Positions 7,248 to 15,943 of a stretch of DNA of 64,000 bases are shown piece by piece. The notes under the pieces are model-generated. The model saw only the letters and a list, made by a program, of their open reading frames with translations. It ran no database searches and was not told where the DNA came from. Both the position numbers and the translations under genes were made by a program. The DNA comes from Sporosarcina sp. PTS2304. GTDB lineage: Bacteria; Bacillota; Bacilli; Bacillales_A; Planococcaceae. The stretch's first letter is position 1. Each line of letters begins with the position of its first letter. Location: contig NZ_CP031230.1 of assembly GCF_003351785.1 (NCBI RefSeq), positions 806,001-870,000 of the forward strand. Reading direction: 5' to 3'.

Positions 7248-10200
7248 ATGTCTACAAACCATGAATTTTTACAGAGATCTGCCACGTATGGACAGATTTT
7301 TTTGACAAATGAAGACGACGAACGAAAAGAGAAAACTGCATTACTTGCCAATAAAATAATTGAGAAAGAATATACGATCGCATTCGCAGGGCATTTCTCT
7401 GCAGGGAAATCTTCAACAATCAATGCATTAACGGGAGATGACTTGTTGCCATCGAGCCCAATCCCGACAAGTGCCAATATCGTGAAAGTGCATAAAGCAG
7501 ATGAAGACTATGCGATTATTCACCGTGTCGATGGAACAGCAGTCAAATTCAGCGGACATGGGTTTTCTGAAGGTGTTAAAGCATTCAGTAAAGATGGAGC
7601 TGCCGTTTCGCTTGTAGAAATTGGTCATACACAATCGAATCTTCCAGACGGCATTACCGTAATGGATACGCCGGGAGTAGATTCGACGGATGATGCACAC
7701 AGATTATCTACTGAATCTTCGCTGCATTTGGCGGATTTGGTATTTTATACGATGGACTACAACCATGTCCAATCAGAAATGAACTTCCGCTTTACGAAAG
7801 AACTTATGCGTTATAACGAAAATGTCTATTTGATCATTAATCAAATAGACAAACATCGCGACAGTGAACTGTCATTTGATGCATTCAAGAAATCTGTCGA
7901 AGATTCATTCAAGCTATGGGGCGTGGAACCTAAAGGGATTTTCTACACATCATTAAAACAGTTGGACCATCCGCATAATGATTTCGAAAAAGTAAAAGCC
8001 ATTGTAGATGGTTCTATTGAACATCGGGATGAGAATTTTGAATATAACGTCGACCAGTCATTATTGAAACTGAAAGATGAGCATATGAAATTCCTTCAGC
8101 AACAAGTGGATGATGTCAAAGAGAACTATAGCGAAATCGTTAGTGAAGGTGAATGGGATCAGTTCGAAGAGTTAACTGCTGATTTAAAAGAAGCTAAAAA
8201 ACGTATCGAGTTACTGACAGGCGATGAATTCTACGTGAATTTTGAAAAAGAACGTAATGAATTATTGGAGAACGCAGGACTCGCGCCATTTGAGACGAGA
8301 GAATTATTGAAATCACATTTAGAAGCGAAGTCTCCTAAGTTTAAAGTAGGCTTTTTAGCTAGCGCAAAGAAAACAGCAGAAGAACGCGAAAAGCGCCGTC
8401 AGAAATTAAATGAAAATATTTCTGGATTGGCCCATACACAAATAGAAATTTATTTAAAAGCCCTTATGAAGCAATCATTGAAACAAGCCGGGATTTTAAC
8501 TGATGAACGCTCTCTTGCGATTGATGCGATGGATTTAACATTGCCGTTTGATCAAGTGGATGAGCAATTACACGTACAGGAAGTCATTACGGGCGAGACG
8601 ATTTTAAACTACGCCGAACAAATGAAGCGTGCCATTCACTTAGTATATAAAGCAAAGACCGATCGTTGGAAAATGGATATGTCAGCGATCGCAAAATCTG
8701 CCGGTGGCGAACAGTCAGGTCCGTTAGCGGAGACGATCCGAGTATTGCAGGAAAAAGTCGATGCGATCAAAGAAATGAGAAAGTGGCAAGAACGTATGGA
8801 GTGGGTCGAGAAAGAAGTAGCGAATCCATCTGCACCTACACGTATTGGAAGAGATAAACTACAGGCATTATGGGAACGGCCGAAGCAAATCGAGACAATT
8901 GATTATGTTGTGCAGGCTGAAGAGCAACAAATGGTTGTAGTAGAGAATGTGCAGGAAGAAGAAGTACAAGTGCAGCAAGTCGATTCAGACAAAGCAATCG
9001 CACACGCCCAACATATTGCGGAATCTGTAGAAACAATTCCTGGTTTTGCGGAGACTGCAAACTATTTACTGACGAAAGCGAGCCGTCTCAAAGGACAGGA
9101 ATTTACTGTAGCTTTATTCGGTGCGTTCAGTGCTGGGAAGTCTTCATTCTCCAATGCATTGATCGGTGAAAAAGTGCTTCCAGTGTCTCCTAATCCGACA
9201 ACGGCTGCTATTAATCGGATTCGTCCGGTCAGTGATGTCCACGTGCATAATACAGCAGATATTCATCTGAAAGACGAAGCGACGATGACTGAAGATGTCG
9301 GTTTATCGTTCGAAGCGTTGGGGATACGCATTACATCATTAGAAGAAGCGTATGCAAAAACTGATGAAGCATTGAAACAACCGCTTGAAGATGAAAATCT
9401 GCATATTCATAAATCATTTATTCAAGCGTTCAAAACGGGCTATCCTTTGTATACACCTGCACTTGGAACGACGTTGACAGTAGAGCGTGAAGAGTTTACA
9501 AAGTTTGTGGCACAAGAAGAACGCAGCTGTTTCGTAGATTCAATCGATTTCTTCTACGATTGTCCATTGACGCGTCACGGCATTACACTTGTTGATACAC
9601 CCGGAGCAGATTCGATTAACGCCCGACATACAGATGTAGCATTTGAATATATTCGTAATGCAGATGCGATTTTATTTGTGACGTATTATAATCATGCGTT
9701 CGCACGTGCAGATCGTGAATTCCTAATCCAGCTCGGACGGGTGAAGGATGCGTTTGAGTTAGACAAAATGTTCTTTATCGTGAACGCGATTGACTTGGCA
9801 TCGAATGATGAAGAAGCGGATGAAGTGAAAGGCTTTGTGGCGGGTGAATTGCAGAAGTTCGGGATCCGAAATCCACGGGTGCATGGAATATCCAGTTTGC
9901 AAGCACTCGAAGGAAAGGTGACGAACGAGCCTAATCCGTTAATGGTTGATTTTGAAGAGAAGTTTTATGCTTTCCTAGAGCATGATTTACGTGCACAAGT
10001 AGTACAGGCTCTGGAAGAAGAAACGACTAAAACGATTGATCGACTTGCTTCTTTAATTGATCGTACGATTCAGAACCGTTCACGTAAGGCGGAAAGACTG
10101 GAAGAGTTGGCGATAGCGGAACGAGCGTTGAAAGAGCGATTTGAAAAGAGTGCGAGTGAGATTTTAGTAAAAGCGACGCATGATGAATTGAGTGAATTAG

Positions 10201-10841
10201 TGTACTATATTTTACAGCGTGTATTTTTGCGTTTCGGTGACTTCTTTAAAGAAGGCTACAGTCCTTCTACATTTGCGAAAAACTCTTCTGATCGTGCACT
10301 GAAAATCGCTTTAGCTGAAACGGTCGGTATGGTCGGATTCGATTTAACACAAGAATTGAAAGTGACGAACTTGCGTATTCTACACTACATGAAAAAGCAA
10401 CTGCTAGAACGTCAGCGTATGGAAGTCCGTGCATTGGCAGAAATGGATTCGTCAATCGTGCCTTCACCATACGAGCCGAACGATCAAGAGATGCTGTCGT
10501 TCGAAATTCCGTACGAACAACCGGAAGTCTATAGTGCAGTCAATAAAACGTTTAAAAATCAGAAGTCATTTTTCGAGCGTGGAGACCGTGACATTTTGAA
10601 AGCGAAACTGGAAGAACTGTTAAAAGGAGATGCAGCAAGCTATTTGGGTGATCAAAAAGAACGCATTGAAAAGTGGGCCGATCGTTGGATTGAAAATGAA
10701 GCAGAAGCCTTGCGTCTGCATTTACTACAGGAAAGCTTAGTGCAAATCGGTTCTGAGCGCACGTTGCTCGATGGTTCAGAGCAATTGGAACAGTGGCAAA
10801 GCATTTATGAAAAAATCCGTTTGGAGGAGTTGGTTCAATAA
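7248..10841 (+). CDS. dynA: double dynamin-like GTPase DynA
   Basis: A membrane-fusing bacterial dynamin of 1197 residues with two fused dynamin units. Unit one has its P-loop (GHFSAGKSST) near residue 47 and MDTPGVDS near 140. Unit two has GAFSAGKSSF near 624 and VDTPGADS near 783. Each is followed by long helical stalk segments. In B. subtilis DynA (YpbR) tethers and fuses membranes and protects against phage- and antibiotic-induced damage. Start: ATG at 7248, preceded by GAAAGGA. It overlaps the next gene by one base (TAATG), so the two are probably co-transcribed. The length matches B. subtilis DynA (about 1190). Confidence 0.95.
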   Translation: MSTNHEFLQRSATYGQIFLTNEDDERKEKTALLANKIIEKEYTIAFAGHFSAGKSSTINALTGDDLLPSSPIPTSANIVKVHKADEDYAIIHRVDGTAVKFSGHGFSEGVKAFSKDGAAVSLVEIGHTQSNLPDGITVMDTPGVDSTDDAHRLSTESSLHLADLVFYTMDYNHVQSEMNFRFTKELMRYNENVYLIINQIDKHRDSELSFDAFKKSVEDSFKLWGVEPKGIFYTSLKQLDHPHNDFEKVKAIVDGSIEHRDENFEYNVDQSLLKLKDEHMKFLQQQVDDVKENYSEIVSEGEWDQFEELTADLKEAKKRIELLTGDEFYVNFEKERNELLENAGLAPFETRELLKSHLEAKSPKFKVGFLASAKKTAEEREKRRQKLNENISGLAHTQIEIYLKALMKQSLKQAGILTDERSLAIDAMDLTLPFDQVDEQLHVQEVITGETILNYAEQMKRAIHLVYKAKTDRWKMDMSAIAKSAGGEQSGPLAETIRVLQEKVDAIKEMRKWQERMEWVEKEVANPSAPTRIGRDKLQALWERPKQIETIDYVVQAEEQQMVVVENVQEEEVQVQQVDSDKAIAHAQHIAESVETIPGFAETANYLLTKASRLKGQEFTVALFGAFSAGKSSFSNALIGEKVLPVSPNPTTAAINRIRPVSDVHVHNTADIHLKDEATMTEDVGLSFEALGIRITSLEEAYAKTDEALKQPLEDENLHIHKSFIQAFKTGYPLYTPALGTTLTVEREEFTKFVAQEERSCFVDSIDFFYDCPLTRHGITLVDTPGADSINARHTDVAFEYIRNADAILFVTYYNHAFARADREFLIQLGRVKDAFELDKMFFIVNAIDLASNDEEADEVKGFVAGELQKFGIRNPRVHGISSLQALEGKVTNEPNPLMVDFEEKFYAFLEHDLRAQVVQALEEETTKTIDRLASLIDRTIQNRSRKAERLEELAIAERALKERFEKSASEILVKATHDELSELVYYILQRVFLRFGDFFKEGYSPSTFAKNSSDRALKIALAETVGMVGFDLTQELKVTNLRILHYMKKQLLERQRMEVRALAEMDSSIVPSPYEPNDQEMLSFEIPYEQPEVYSAVNKTFKNQKSFFERGDRDILKAKLEELLKGDAASYLGDQKERIEKWADRWIENEAEALRLHLLQESLVQIGSERTLLDGSEQLEQWQSIYEKIRLEELVQ

Positions 10842-11656
10842 TGCAAGTATTCGTGTCGAGTCAAGACGTGAAGACAGAACAGGCGAAGTGGATTGATGCA
10901 CGCTTTGCCCTGTCAGATGACCAGTACGGTAGTAAAGCTTATGATGAATCACATATCGAAGGCGCTATTCATTGGGATTTGGCGAATGACCTTTCAGATG
11001 CATCGATAGAAGGCGGGCGTCATATGCTCCCTTCTAAAGAGCGTCTAACTGAATTATTTCGTACGAGTGGATTGGAATTAGAAGATTTCATTTTGATTTA
11101 TGATGATGGCGGTAGTCCGTTCGCAACACGTGCGTGGTGGATTTTGCATTATGCAGGATTTAAAAATGTTTATGTAGTGCTTGAAGGGATGAAAGAATTG
11201 CAGGCTCTCGGCTTTGCGACAATGAACGACAAGCCACAACCTGTTGCTACTCATGTAGAACCACAGTGGCAAGATGAAATTTACGCCACTAGGGAGGATG
11301 TAGCCGAAGTAGTAGCAGGAGATCGTGAAGCCGTGCTGGTTGATGCACGTGCGGCTATTCGATACCGCGGCGAACATGAACCGCTCGATAAACGGGCAGG
11401 ACATATACCGACGGCTCGTAATTTTGACTGGGAACAATTAAAAGCAGACAAGACGTACGATGTAAAGCAGGCGTCCGATGCGTTAACTAAGCTCGTTCAG
11501 AAAAAAGACGATGTCATCGTGTATTGCGGCAGCGGTGTATCAGCGACTCCTTTATTTGCAGCTTTAAAAGAGCTGAACTATCCGAATGTAAGACTATACG
11601 TAGGTAGCTTCAGCGACTGGATTTCACACGATGACGCGCCGATTGAAACGCTGTAA
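10841..11656 (+). CDS. two-domain rhodanese, probable mercaptopyruvate/thiosulfate sulfurtransferase
   Basis: Transfers sulfane sulfur from 3-mercaptopyruvate or thiosulfate to an acceptor. It has two tandem rhodanese domains (about residues 5-120 and 150-270). Only the second has the catalytic cysteine, in the loop YCGSGVSATP near residue 225. CGSGV(S/T)A is the mercaptopyruvate type rather than the CRxGx[RT] thiosulfate type. The start overlaps the dynA stop, and GGAGGAG at 10822-10828 serves as ribosome site. No functional link to dynA is evident beyond operon position. Confidence 0.85.
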   Translation: MQVFVSSQDVKTEQAKWIDARFALSDDQYGSKAYDESHIEGAIHWDLANDLSDASIEGGRHMLPSKERLTELFRTSGLELEDFILIYDDGGSPFATRAWWILHYAGFKNVYVVLEGMKELQALGFATMNDKPQPVATHVEPQWQDEIYATREDVAEVVAGDREAVLVDARAAIRYRGEHEPLDKRAGHIPTARNFDWEQLKADKTYDVKQASDALTKLVQKKDDVIVYCGSGVSATPLFAALKELNYPNVRLYVGSFSDWISHDDAPIETL

Positions 11657-11673
11657 AATAGGAGTTGACCAAA

Positions 11674-12264
11674 TTGCGATATGCATTACTCGGTGATATT
11701 CACTCATCGCTTCATGATTTAACCGCGGTGCTACATCATATTTCAACTGAAGCCCCGGCAGCGGAAGTAATCGGCATAGGGGACTTATACGAGTGTACCG
11801 TGAGTAAAAAAAATCTTCATGGGCAAGTGTATGAATGTGTAGAAGATGTCATCAAACATCCTGACGAGTTGGACACACTACTTACGTTTCCGTCTATTTA
11901 CGGCAACCAAGAAGAACGTATTTTGCTATTGACGAAGCAAGCTGAGCCGTTGCGAGAGTTTATACGTAGTCTTCCTGAAACATTACGTGCCGGTAACGCT
12001 ACCGTCATTCACGGTCATCAGTGGAAACCTGAGGATCGTTCTAATTGGATAGACGAACATCTACCGGAAGCGGCCGTCATTATTCACGGACATACTCATC
12101 GATCAAGCTATACACAAGACGAACAACTGATTGTGATACAAGGTGACAGTGAAATATCCCTCACAGGAAAGCGTCATATCATTAACGTCGGTGCAGTAGT
12201 CCACTCAAAAGAATGGCTGCTGTATGACGACGACAAGCAGACAGTTCGGTTTATGAAAGCGTAA
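11674..12264 (+). CDS. metallophosphoesterase family protein
   Basis: A calcineurin-like phosphoesterase of about 196 residues. Motifs in order are GDIHSS, GIGDLYE, GNQEE, HGHQW and HGHTHRSS. The usual GNHD/E block reads GNQE, so the histidine that normally donates a proton is glutamine here, and GDxxDRG is reduced to GDLYE. The fold and most metal ligands are kept; activity is uncertain. I place the start at the TTG at 11674 because AGGAG at 11660-11664 is 9 nt upstream; the alternative TTG at 11665 abuts it. It follows the rhodanese after 17 nt and probably belongs to the dynA operon. Confidence 0.75.
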   Translation: MRYALLGDIHSSLHDLTAVLHHISTEAPAAEVIGIGDLYECTVSKKNLHGQVYECVEDVIKHPDELDTLLTFPSIYGNQEERILLLTKQAEPLREFIRSLPETLRAGNATVIHGHQWKPEDRSNWIDEHLPEAAVIIHGHTHRSSYTQDEQLIVIQGDSEISLTGKRHIINVGAVVHSKEWLLYDDDKQTVRFMKA

Positions 12265-12292
12265 AAAGAACGTACCGATCAGTCGTTTACAC

Positions 12293-12336
12293 AAAACATG
12301 CAGAGAAAAGCATTTATTTTTCTCTGCATGTTTTTT
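12293..12336 (+). terminator. rho-independent terminator
   Basis: ACATGCAGAGAAAA pairs with TTTTCTCTGCATGT around a short AT loop, followed by six T. It closes the dynA-rhodanese-phosphoesterase operon and may also serve the convergent RNase H-like gene. Confidence 0.85.
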
Positions 12337-12406
12337 ACTACCTCTCTTTCACACAACCGTTACACACTATAATGTTAGAAATCATAATCCACACAGTATA
12401 AAAAAC

Positions 12407-12799
12407 TTACTTTTTCTGATCCAGTATAGCTTGCCGTGCTAAAACATCAGCCGTCTTATTCGTATGATCTGGAATCCATTTGATAAAAAAGAAATCAAAC
12501 CTCTCTGCAAGTTGCAAAGCAGTCTTCACATAAGGAGCATATTGCTCATTCTTACTAAACTGTTTCTCCATCGATTGCACAACGATACTAGAATCCGAAC
12601 GCACTGACACCATGCCGGTCGATAATTTCAATGCTTCTTCCAGCCCACGTACAAGCGCCTGAAACTCCGCGTGGTGATTATTTGTCGGTTCAATCACTTC
12701 ACTAATTCGCACTTCGTGGCCCTCACCTTTAATATAAATACCAATCCCACTGACTCCCGGATTACCAGCGCTCGCGCCATCTATGTACACTTCTAACAA
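12407..12799 (-). CDS. RNase H-like protein (YpdQ-like)
   Basis: A small RNase HI-fold protein of about 130 residues. All four acidic positions of the DEDD site are visible: YIDGASAGNPG, HAEFQALVRGLEEAL, VRSDSSIVV and WIPDHTNKTADVLARQA. By motif it could be catalytically active on RNA-DNA hybrids, although the B. subtilis relatives YpdQ and YpeP are reported to lack clear activity. The start is uncertain: the TTG at 12799 has AGGATGGTGAG upstream and gives LLEVYIDG, while in-frame ATGs at 12811 and 12820 would extend the protein. The neighbouring zinc-finger and cold-shock genes match the B. subtilis ypdQ-ypeQ-cspD area. Confidence 0.8.
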   Translation of the reverse strand: MLEVYIDGASAGNPGVSGIGIYIKGEGHEVRISEVIEPTNNHHAEFQALVRGLEEALKLSTGMVSVRSDSSIVVQSMEKQFSKNEQYAPYVKTALQLAERFDFFFIKWIPDHTNKTADVLARQAILDQKK

Positions 12800-12899
12800 C
12801 CCACTCACCATCCTAATCATATAAAAATTCGTAATAACACTTGCAACCCTTCTTCTCTGCACCTAAAATAGAAGGAAGAAAGGTGGGAATTCTTTTCTA

Positions 12900-13097
12900 A
12901 TGAATAAAGTATTGATTATGAAAGATATCAATCAACTGCTCGATATATATTGTGAAGGATGCTACGTGAAAAAACAACTCATCCAAGAACGCGGCAAGAC
13001 AGGAGCTCATCAGTTTTGTATTTCTCAATGTACAGTAGGTGAACAATTACAATTTCTCGGCCGTGAAATTAATAAAATGGGCACTATGTCTAAGTAA
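12900..13097 (+). CDS. small zinc-finger protein (YpeQ-like)
   Basis: A 65-residue protein with a CEGC...HQFCISQC cysteine pattern that could bind one zinc ion. It resembles the uncharacterised Bacillus YpeQ family, usually found beside the RNase H-like gene as here. AGGTGGGA at 12881-12888 precedes the ATG at 12900. A second in-frame ATG at 12918 lacks a ribosome site. No function is known. Confidence 0.75.
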   Translation: MNKVLIMKDINQLLDIYCEGCYVKKQLIQERGKTGAHQFCISQCTVGEQLQFLGREINKMGTMSK

Positions 13098-13105
13098 ATA
13101 TAAAA

Positions 13106-13136
13106 AAAGCATCCAGCAAATTCGCTTGGATGCTTT
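13106..13136. terminator. hairpin after the zinc-finger gene
   Basis: AAAGCATCCA at 13106-13115 pairs with TGGATGCTTT at 13127-13136. Upstream A-runs and downstream T-rich sequence make it usable on either strand, between convergent genes. Confidence 0.7.
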
Positions 13137-13174
13137 ACTAATTTTCATTCAGCTTCTTACCTGCCGAGATGACC

Positions 13175-13387
13175 TTAAACTTCTTCTTCGAGTGTAGATA
13201 CATTTGCCGCCTGTGGCCCACGATTTCCTTCGATCACTTCAAAAGAGACTGCTTGACCCTCAGCAAGCGTTTTAAACCCGTCGGATAAAATACCTGTGAA
13301 ATGAACAAAGACGTCTTCTCCATCGTCCGATTCGATAAAACCATATCCTTTATCACTGCTGAACCACTTTACTTTACCTTGGTGCAT
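13175..13387 (-). CDS. cspD: cold-shock protein (CspD-like)
   Basis: A 70-residue five-stranded OB-fold protein that binds single-stranded RNA and DNA and acts as an RNA chaperone. RNP1 is KGYGFIE and RNP2 is VFVHF. The C-terminus ends in an acidic LEEEV tail. GAGGAGG sits 7 nt before the ATG on the minus strand. A good promoter lies about 95 nt upstream, giving an mRNA leader near 86 nt; cold-shock genes often have long leaders. The symbol is chosen from synteny; which csp paralogue it is cannot be told from the protein alone. Confidence 0.92.
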   Translation of the reverse strand: MHQGKVKWFSSDKGYGFIESDDGEDVFVHFTGILSDGFKTLAEGQAVSFEVIEGNRGPQAANVSTLEEEV

Positions 13388-13479
13388 GTAAATTCCTCCT
13401 CGGCAATTCAGAAATTTAATACGGCCATAATCGAACAGGGAAGTAAAAACTATCCAATCGGGTCGATTCGGCTTCCTAC

Positions 13480-13508
13480 ACTATACATGAATCTTCTATA
13501 TGCGTCAA
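13480..13508 (-). promoter_or_regulatory. sigma-A promoter of the cold-shock gene
   Basis: On the minus strand, TTGACG (13508-13503) and TATAGT (13485-13480) are separated by exactly 17 nt. The transcript would start near 13473. Confidence 0.75.
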
Positions 13509-13566
13509 TGGTATGAAGAATATTCTGAATTTCCTACTATATCCTTTCACTATGTGAGAGAATACC

Positions 13567-13595
13567 TTGGTTTTTTTGTATGTTCTCTCTATAAT
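13567..13595 (+). promoter_or_regulatory. sigma-A promoter of lrgAB
   Basis: TTGGTT at 13567-13572 and TATAAT at 13590-13595 with a 17-nt spacer, 41 nt before the lrgA start. Confidence 0.7.
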
Positions 13596-13635
13596 GAAGT
13601 AGTATTCATTTTTAAAGTAATCACGGGGTGAACGA

Positions 13636-14010
13636 ATGAACATAGTCATAACGCTACTGCAAGTACTACTATTATATGGATTTTTTATGCTTGGGACATT
13701 TTTGCGCGGAATGTTGTCTATACCGCTACCAGGTAGCATTATTGGTTTACTACTATTATGGGCATTATTATCGTTTCAAATCATCCCACTGCGTTTTGTG
13801 GAAAAGGGGGCCTATGTGTTTTTATCAACATTGCCACTTTATATGGTTCCAGCGACAGTAGGTGTCATGAACTACGGCTATGTTTTTGTAGGCAAAGGAT
13901 GGCTGCTTATTGCGATTACAATCGGCAGTACATTTATTACGATGGCAGTCGCAAGTATCGTCAGTCACAAAGTATCTAAACGCCGCGAGAGAAATGAGGT
14001 GCTGTCATGA
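13636..14010 (+). CDS. lrgA: LrgA/CidA family holin-like membrane protein
   Basis: A small integral membrane protein of 124 residues with four predicted hydrophobic helices (about residues 5-25, 32-50, 60-82 and 88-108) and a basic C-terminus. The motif PLPGSIIGLLLLW is typical of the CidA/LrgA family, which forms holin-like pores linked to murein hydrolase export, pyruvate uptake and programmed lysis. GGGGTGA precedes the ATG at 13636. It overlaps lrgB by 4 nt (ATGA), indicating coupled translation. No LytSR-type regulator gene lies nearby. Confidence 0.85.
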   Translation: MNIVITLLQVLLLYGFFMLGTFLRGMLSIPLPGSIIGLLLLWALLSFQIIPLRFVEKGAYVFLSTLPLYMVPATVGVMNYGYVFVGKGWLLIAITIGSTFITMAVASIVSHKVSKRRERNEVLS

Positions 14011-14693
14011 ATCCGACGGTTGCGATACTGATGATTGGCTTAACGATTAGTATGTATTTCGTCATGAATGTCATTTATGTCCGTCTGCGATCACCATTTT
14101 TAGTGCCAATTCTTACGACAACGATTGGTGTCGTAGTAGTTCTCACTATGCTCGATACTACTTATGATACCTATATGATAGGCGGACAGTGGATTGATGC
14201 GCTGCTCGGACCTGCTATTGTTTCTTTATGCATTCCGTTGTATAAACAGAGAGAGTTAATTAAGAAAAATTTATTGCCGATTTTTAGTGGTGTGATAGCT
14301 GGCGGGATCGTCGGGATGGTAACTGGCGTACTAGCGGCGAGAATGGCTGGATTTTCATTAGAATTTCTAGCGAGTATTTTACCGAAGTCGATCACGTCAC
14401 CGATTGCGATGCAAATTTCAGAAGAGCTCGGAGGTATTCCTTCACTTGCGACAGTATTTGTTATTATTGCCGGCTTAGCGGGAATATTAGTAGGACCTGT
14501 TATTAATAAATGGCTGTCAATCGATTCAGCTATCGGACAAGGCATCGGACTTGGGGTAGCGGCACATGCAATCGGTACTTCAAAAGCGCTGGAATATGGC
14601 GAGCGTGAAGCTTCGATGAGTTCCGTCGCGATGACTCTGTCAGCTATTATCGGTGCACTTGTCGGTCCTTTGTTCGGCCTTTGGTTATTTTAG
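14007..14693 (+). CDS. lrgB: LrgB/CidB family membrane protein
   Basis: A polytopic membrane protein of 228 residues and partner of LrgA. The hydrophobic profile predicts six or seven helices. The family signature is visible in LPKSITSPIAMQIS (about residues 124-137) and the glycine-rich GLGVAAHAIGTSKAL near 180. LrgB works with LrgA in control of autolysis and, in Bacillus, pyruvate transport. Its start overlaps the lrgA stop by 4 nt. Confidence 0.88.
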   Translation: MNPTVAILMIGLTISMYFVMNVIYVRLRSPFLVPILTTTIGVVVVLTMLDTTYDTYMIGGQWIDALLGPAIVSLCIPLYKQRELIKKNLLPIFSGVIAGGIVGMVTGVLAARMAGFSLEFLASILPKSITSPIAMQISEELGGIPSLATVFVIIAGLAGILVGPVINKWLSIDSAIGQGIGLGVAAHAIGTSKALEYGEREASMSSVAMTLSAIIGALVGPLFGLWLF

Positions 14694-14714
14694 GTACTGT
14701 GTTTTACGCATGCT

Positions 14715-15410
14715 TTATATCAGCTGCAAAATTTCTTCATCGGTCAAATAACGCCACTGACCACTTGGTAGCGAACCGAGCTCGATATGTTTGATTCGGA
14801 TTCTTTGTAAGTGCACTACGGTGTATTGAAAACGTCTGCACATTCTTCGGATTTGACGGTTTAGACCTTGTGATAGCGTGATACTAAATGTGTAGTCGTC
14901 TAGCTGCCGGACGGGGCACGGTGCCGTTTTCGTGTAATCTTTTTTTCTTGGATTATAAATGTCCACACCGTTTGCCAAGTCTGCTAGAAAAGTATTCGTT
15001 AATTTCTTGTTCACAGTGACGTTATATTCTTTTTCCTGGTGGTTTTCTTGTTTCATTAAGGCATTGACGATACTTCCGTCATTCGTCAGTAAAAGCAGTC
15101 CTTCTGTGTCTTTATCTAGGCGGCCGACTGGGAAGATGCGCTCTGGATACGAGAGGAAGTCTATAATATTATGTTCAACCGCGGGTGAGGCGGTGCAAAT
15201 AATGCCGCTCGGTTTATTGAGTGCGATATAAATGTTTTGGGTTTTGGGAACAATAGGTTGTCCTGCTACTTCTACATAGTCGTCTTCTGTGACGAAGTAG
15301 TTATGGGTTGCTGTTTGGCCGTTCACTAGTACGTGTCCGGCAGTGATGTGACGGGAAGCTTGTCTTCTTGAACAGAATCCCGATGAACTAATGTATTGGT
15401 TTATTCTCAT
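14715..15410 (-). CDS. RsuA/RluF-family rRNA pseudouridine synthase
   Basis: Converts a uridine in rRNA to pseudouridine. It has an N-terminal S4 RNA-binding domain (RINQYISSSGFCSRRQASR) and then the catalytic domain with GRLDKDTEGLLLLTND near residue 100, whose aspartate is the nucleophile. The C-terminal QGLNRQIRRMCRRF block is closest to the RluF subgroup (E. coli U2604 enzyme). The minus-strand AAGGAG sits 8 nt before the ATG at 15410, so I prefer it to the GTG three codons earlier. Monocistronic; the target site is inferred from the subfamily only. Confidence 0.85.
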   Translation of the reverse strand: MRINQYISSSGFCSRRQASRHITAGHVLVNGQTATHNYFVTEDDYVEVAGQPIVPKTQNIYIALNKPSGIICTASPAVEHNIIDFLSYPERIFPVGRLDKDTEGLLLLTNDGSIVNALMKQENHQEKEYNVTVNKKLTNTFLADLANGVDIYNPRKKDYTKTAPCPVRQLDDYTFSITLSQGLNRQIRRMCRRFQYTVVHLQRIRIKHIELGSLPSGQWRYLTDEEILQLI

Positions 15411-15548
15411 ATCTGTCACTCCTTGGCGGTTTGCGCTGTCTATTCCGTTTACTATATCATGTTTGACGAGGTGTGATGGGATTTCGTTATAATTGTGTGA
15501 CTGTCCAGAAAGTCAGTGCTGTCTGATTTTATGTGATGGTCTTTTTGT

Positions 15549-15860
15549 ATGGAGACAAATCAGTTGGTGGTGAATTTTGAGAGAGGATCCTCCCCGAGTC
15601 GCCGGCTTTTACTCCACTCTTTGGCTTTCTGTAGAAGAGAGAATGTGGTGGAATTTTTCTCTTTCGACTGGATTTTCATTATTTCTTTTGCTGGTTTTGT
15701 AAACCTTTTGGATGCGAAGGACTCTTTAGTAGTGAAAGGTATCGATGATATAGAAGTATTAGGTGTCGTCATGTATGGCACGAAAGAGGAAATAGAAAAG
15801 GTGAGTAAACAACCGTTTGTGAAAGCCGTGTCGTTAGGGGGAGTAATAGATAATTATTAA
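15549..15860 (+). CDS. hypothetical ORF, possibly a gene remnant
   Basis: A 103-codon open frame from the ATG at 15549, not recognised. The first third (GSSPSRRLLL) overlaps CTCCCCGAGTCGCCGG, a fragment of the array A repeat core. The latter part (from VVKGIDDIEVLGVVMYG to VKAVSLGGVI) looks like genuine soluble protein sequence, so a real coding tail may be joined to repeat-derived DNA. No good ribosome site precedes the ATG. TTGACG at 15463 and TATAAT at 15488 lie upstream with a long 19-nt spacer. It may be a decayed gene. Confidence 0.3.
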   Translation: METNQLVVNFERGSSPSRRLLLHSLAFCRRENVVEFFSFDWIFIISFAGFVNLLDAKDSLVVKGIDDIEVLGVVMYGTKEEIEKVSKQPFVKAVSLGGVIDNY

Positions 15861-15884
15861 TGACCTGCTGCCGAAAAGATAATG

Positions 15885-15936
15885 AAAAGAAGCTGACTCT
15901 ACAGATACCGCCATCCCTTTAGTCAGCTTCTTTTTT
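15885..15936. terminator. bidirectional terminator
   Basis: AAAAGAAGCTGACT at 15885-15898 pairs with AGTCAGCTTCTTTT at 15921-15934, followed by T. It lies between the hypothetical ORF and the convergent niaR. The A-run on the other side allows function on both strands. Confidence 0.85.
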
Positions 15937-15943
15937 ACGTCAC

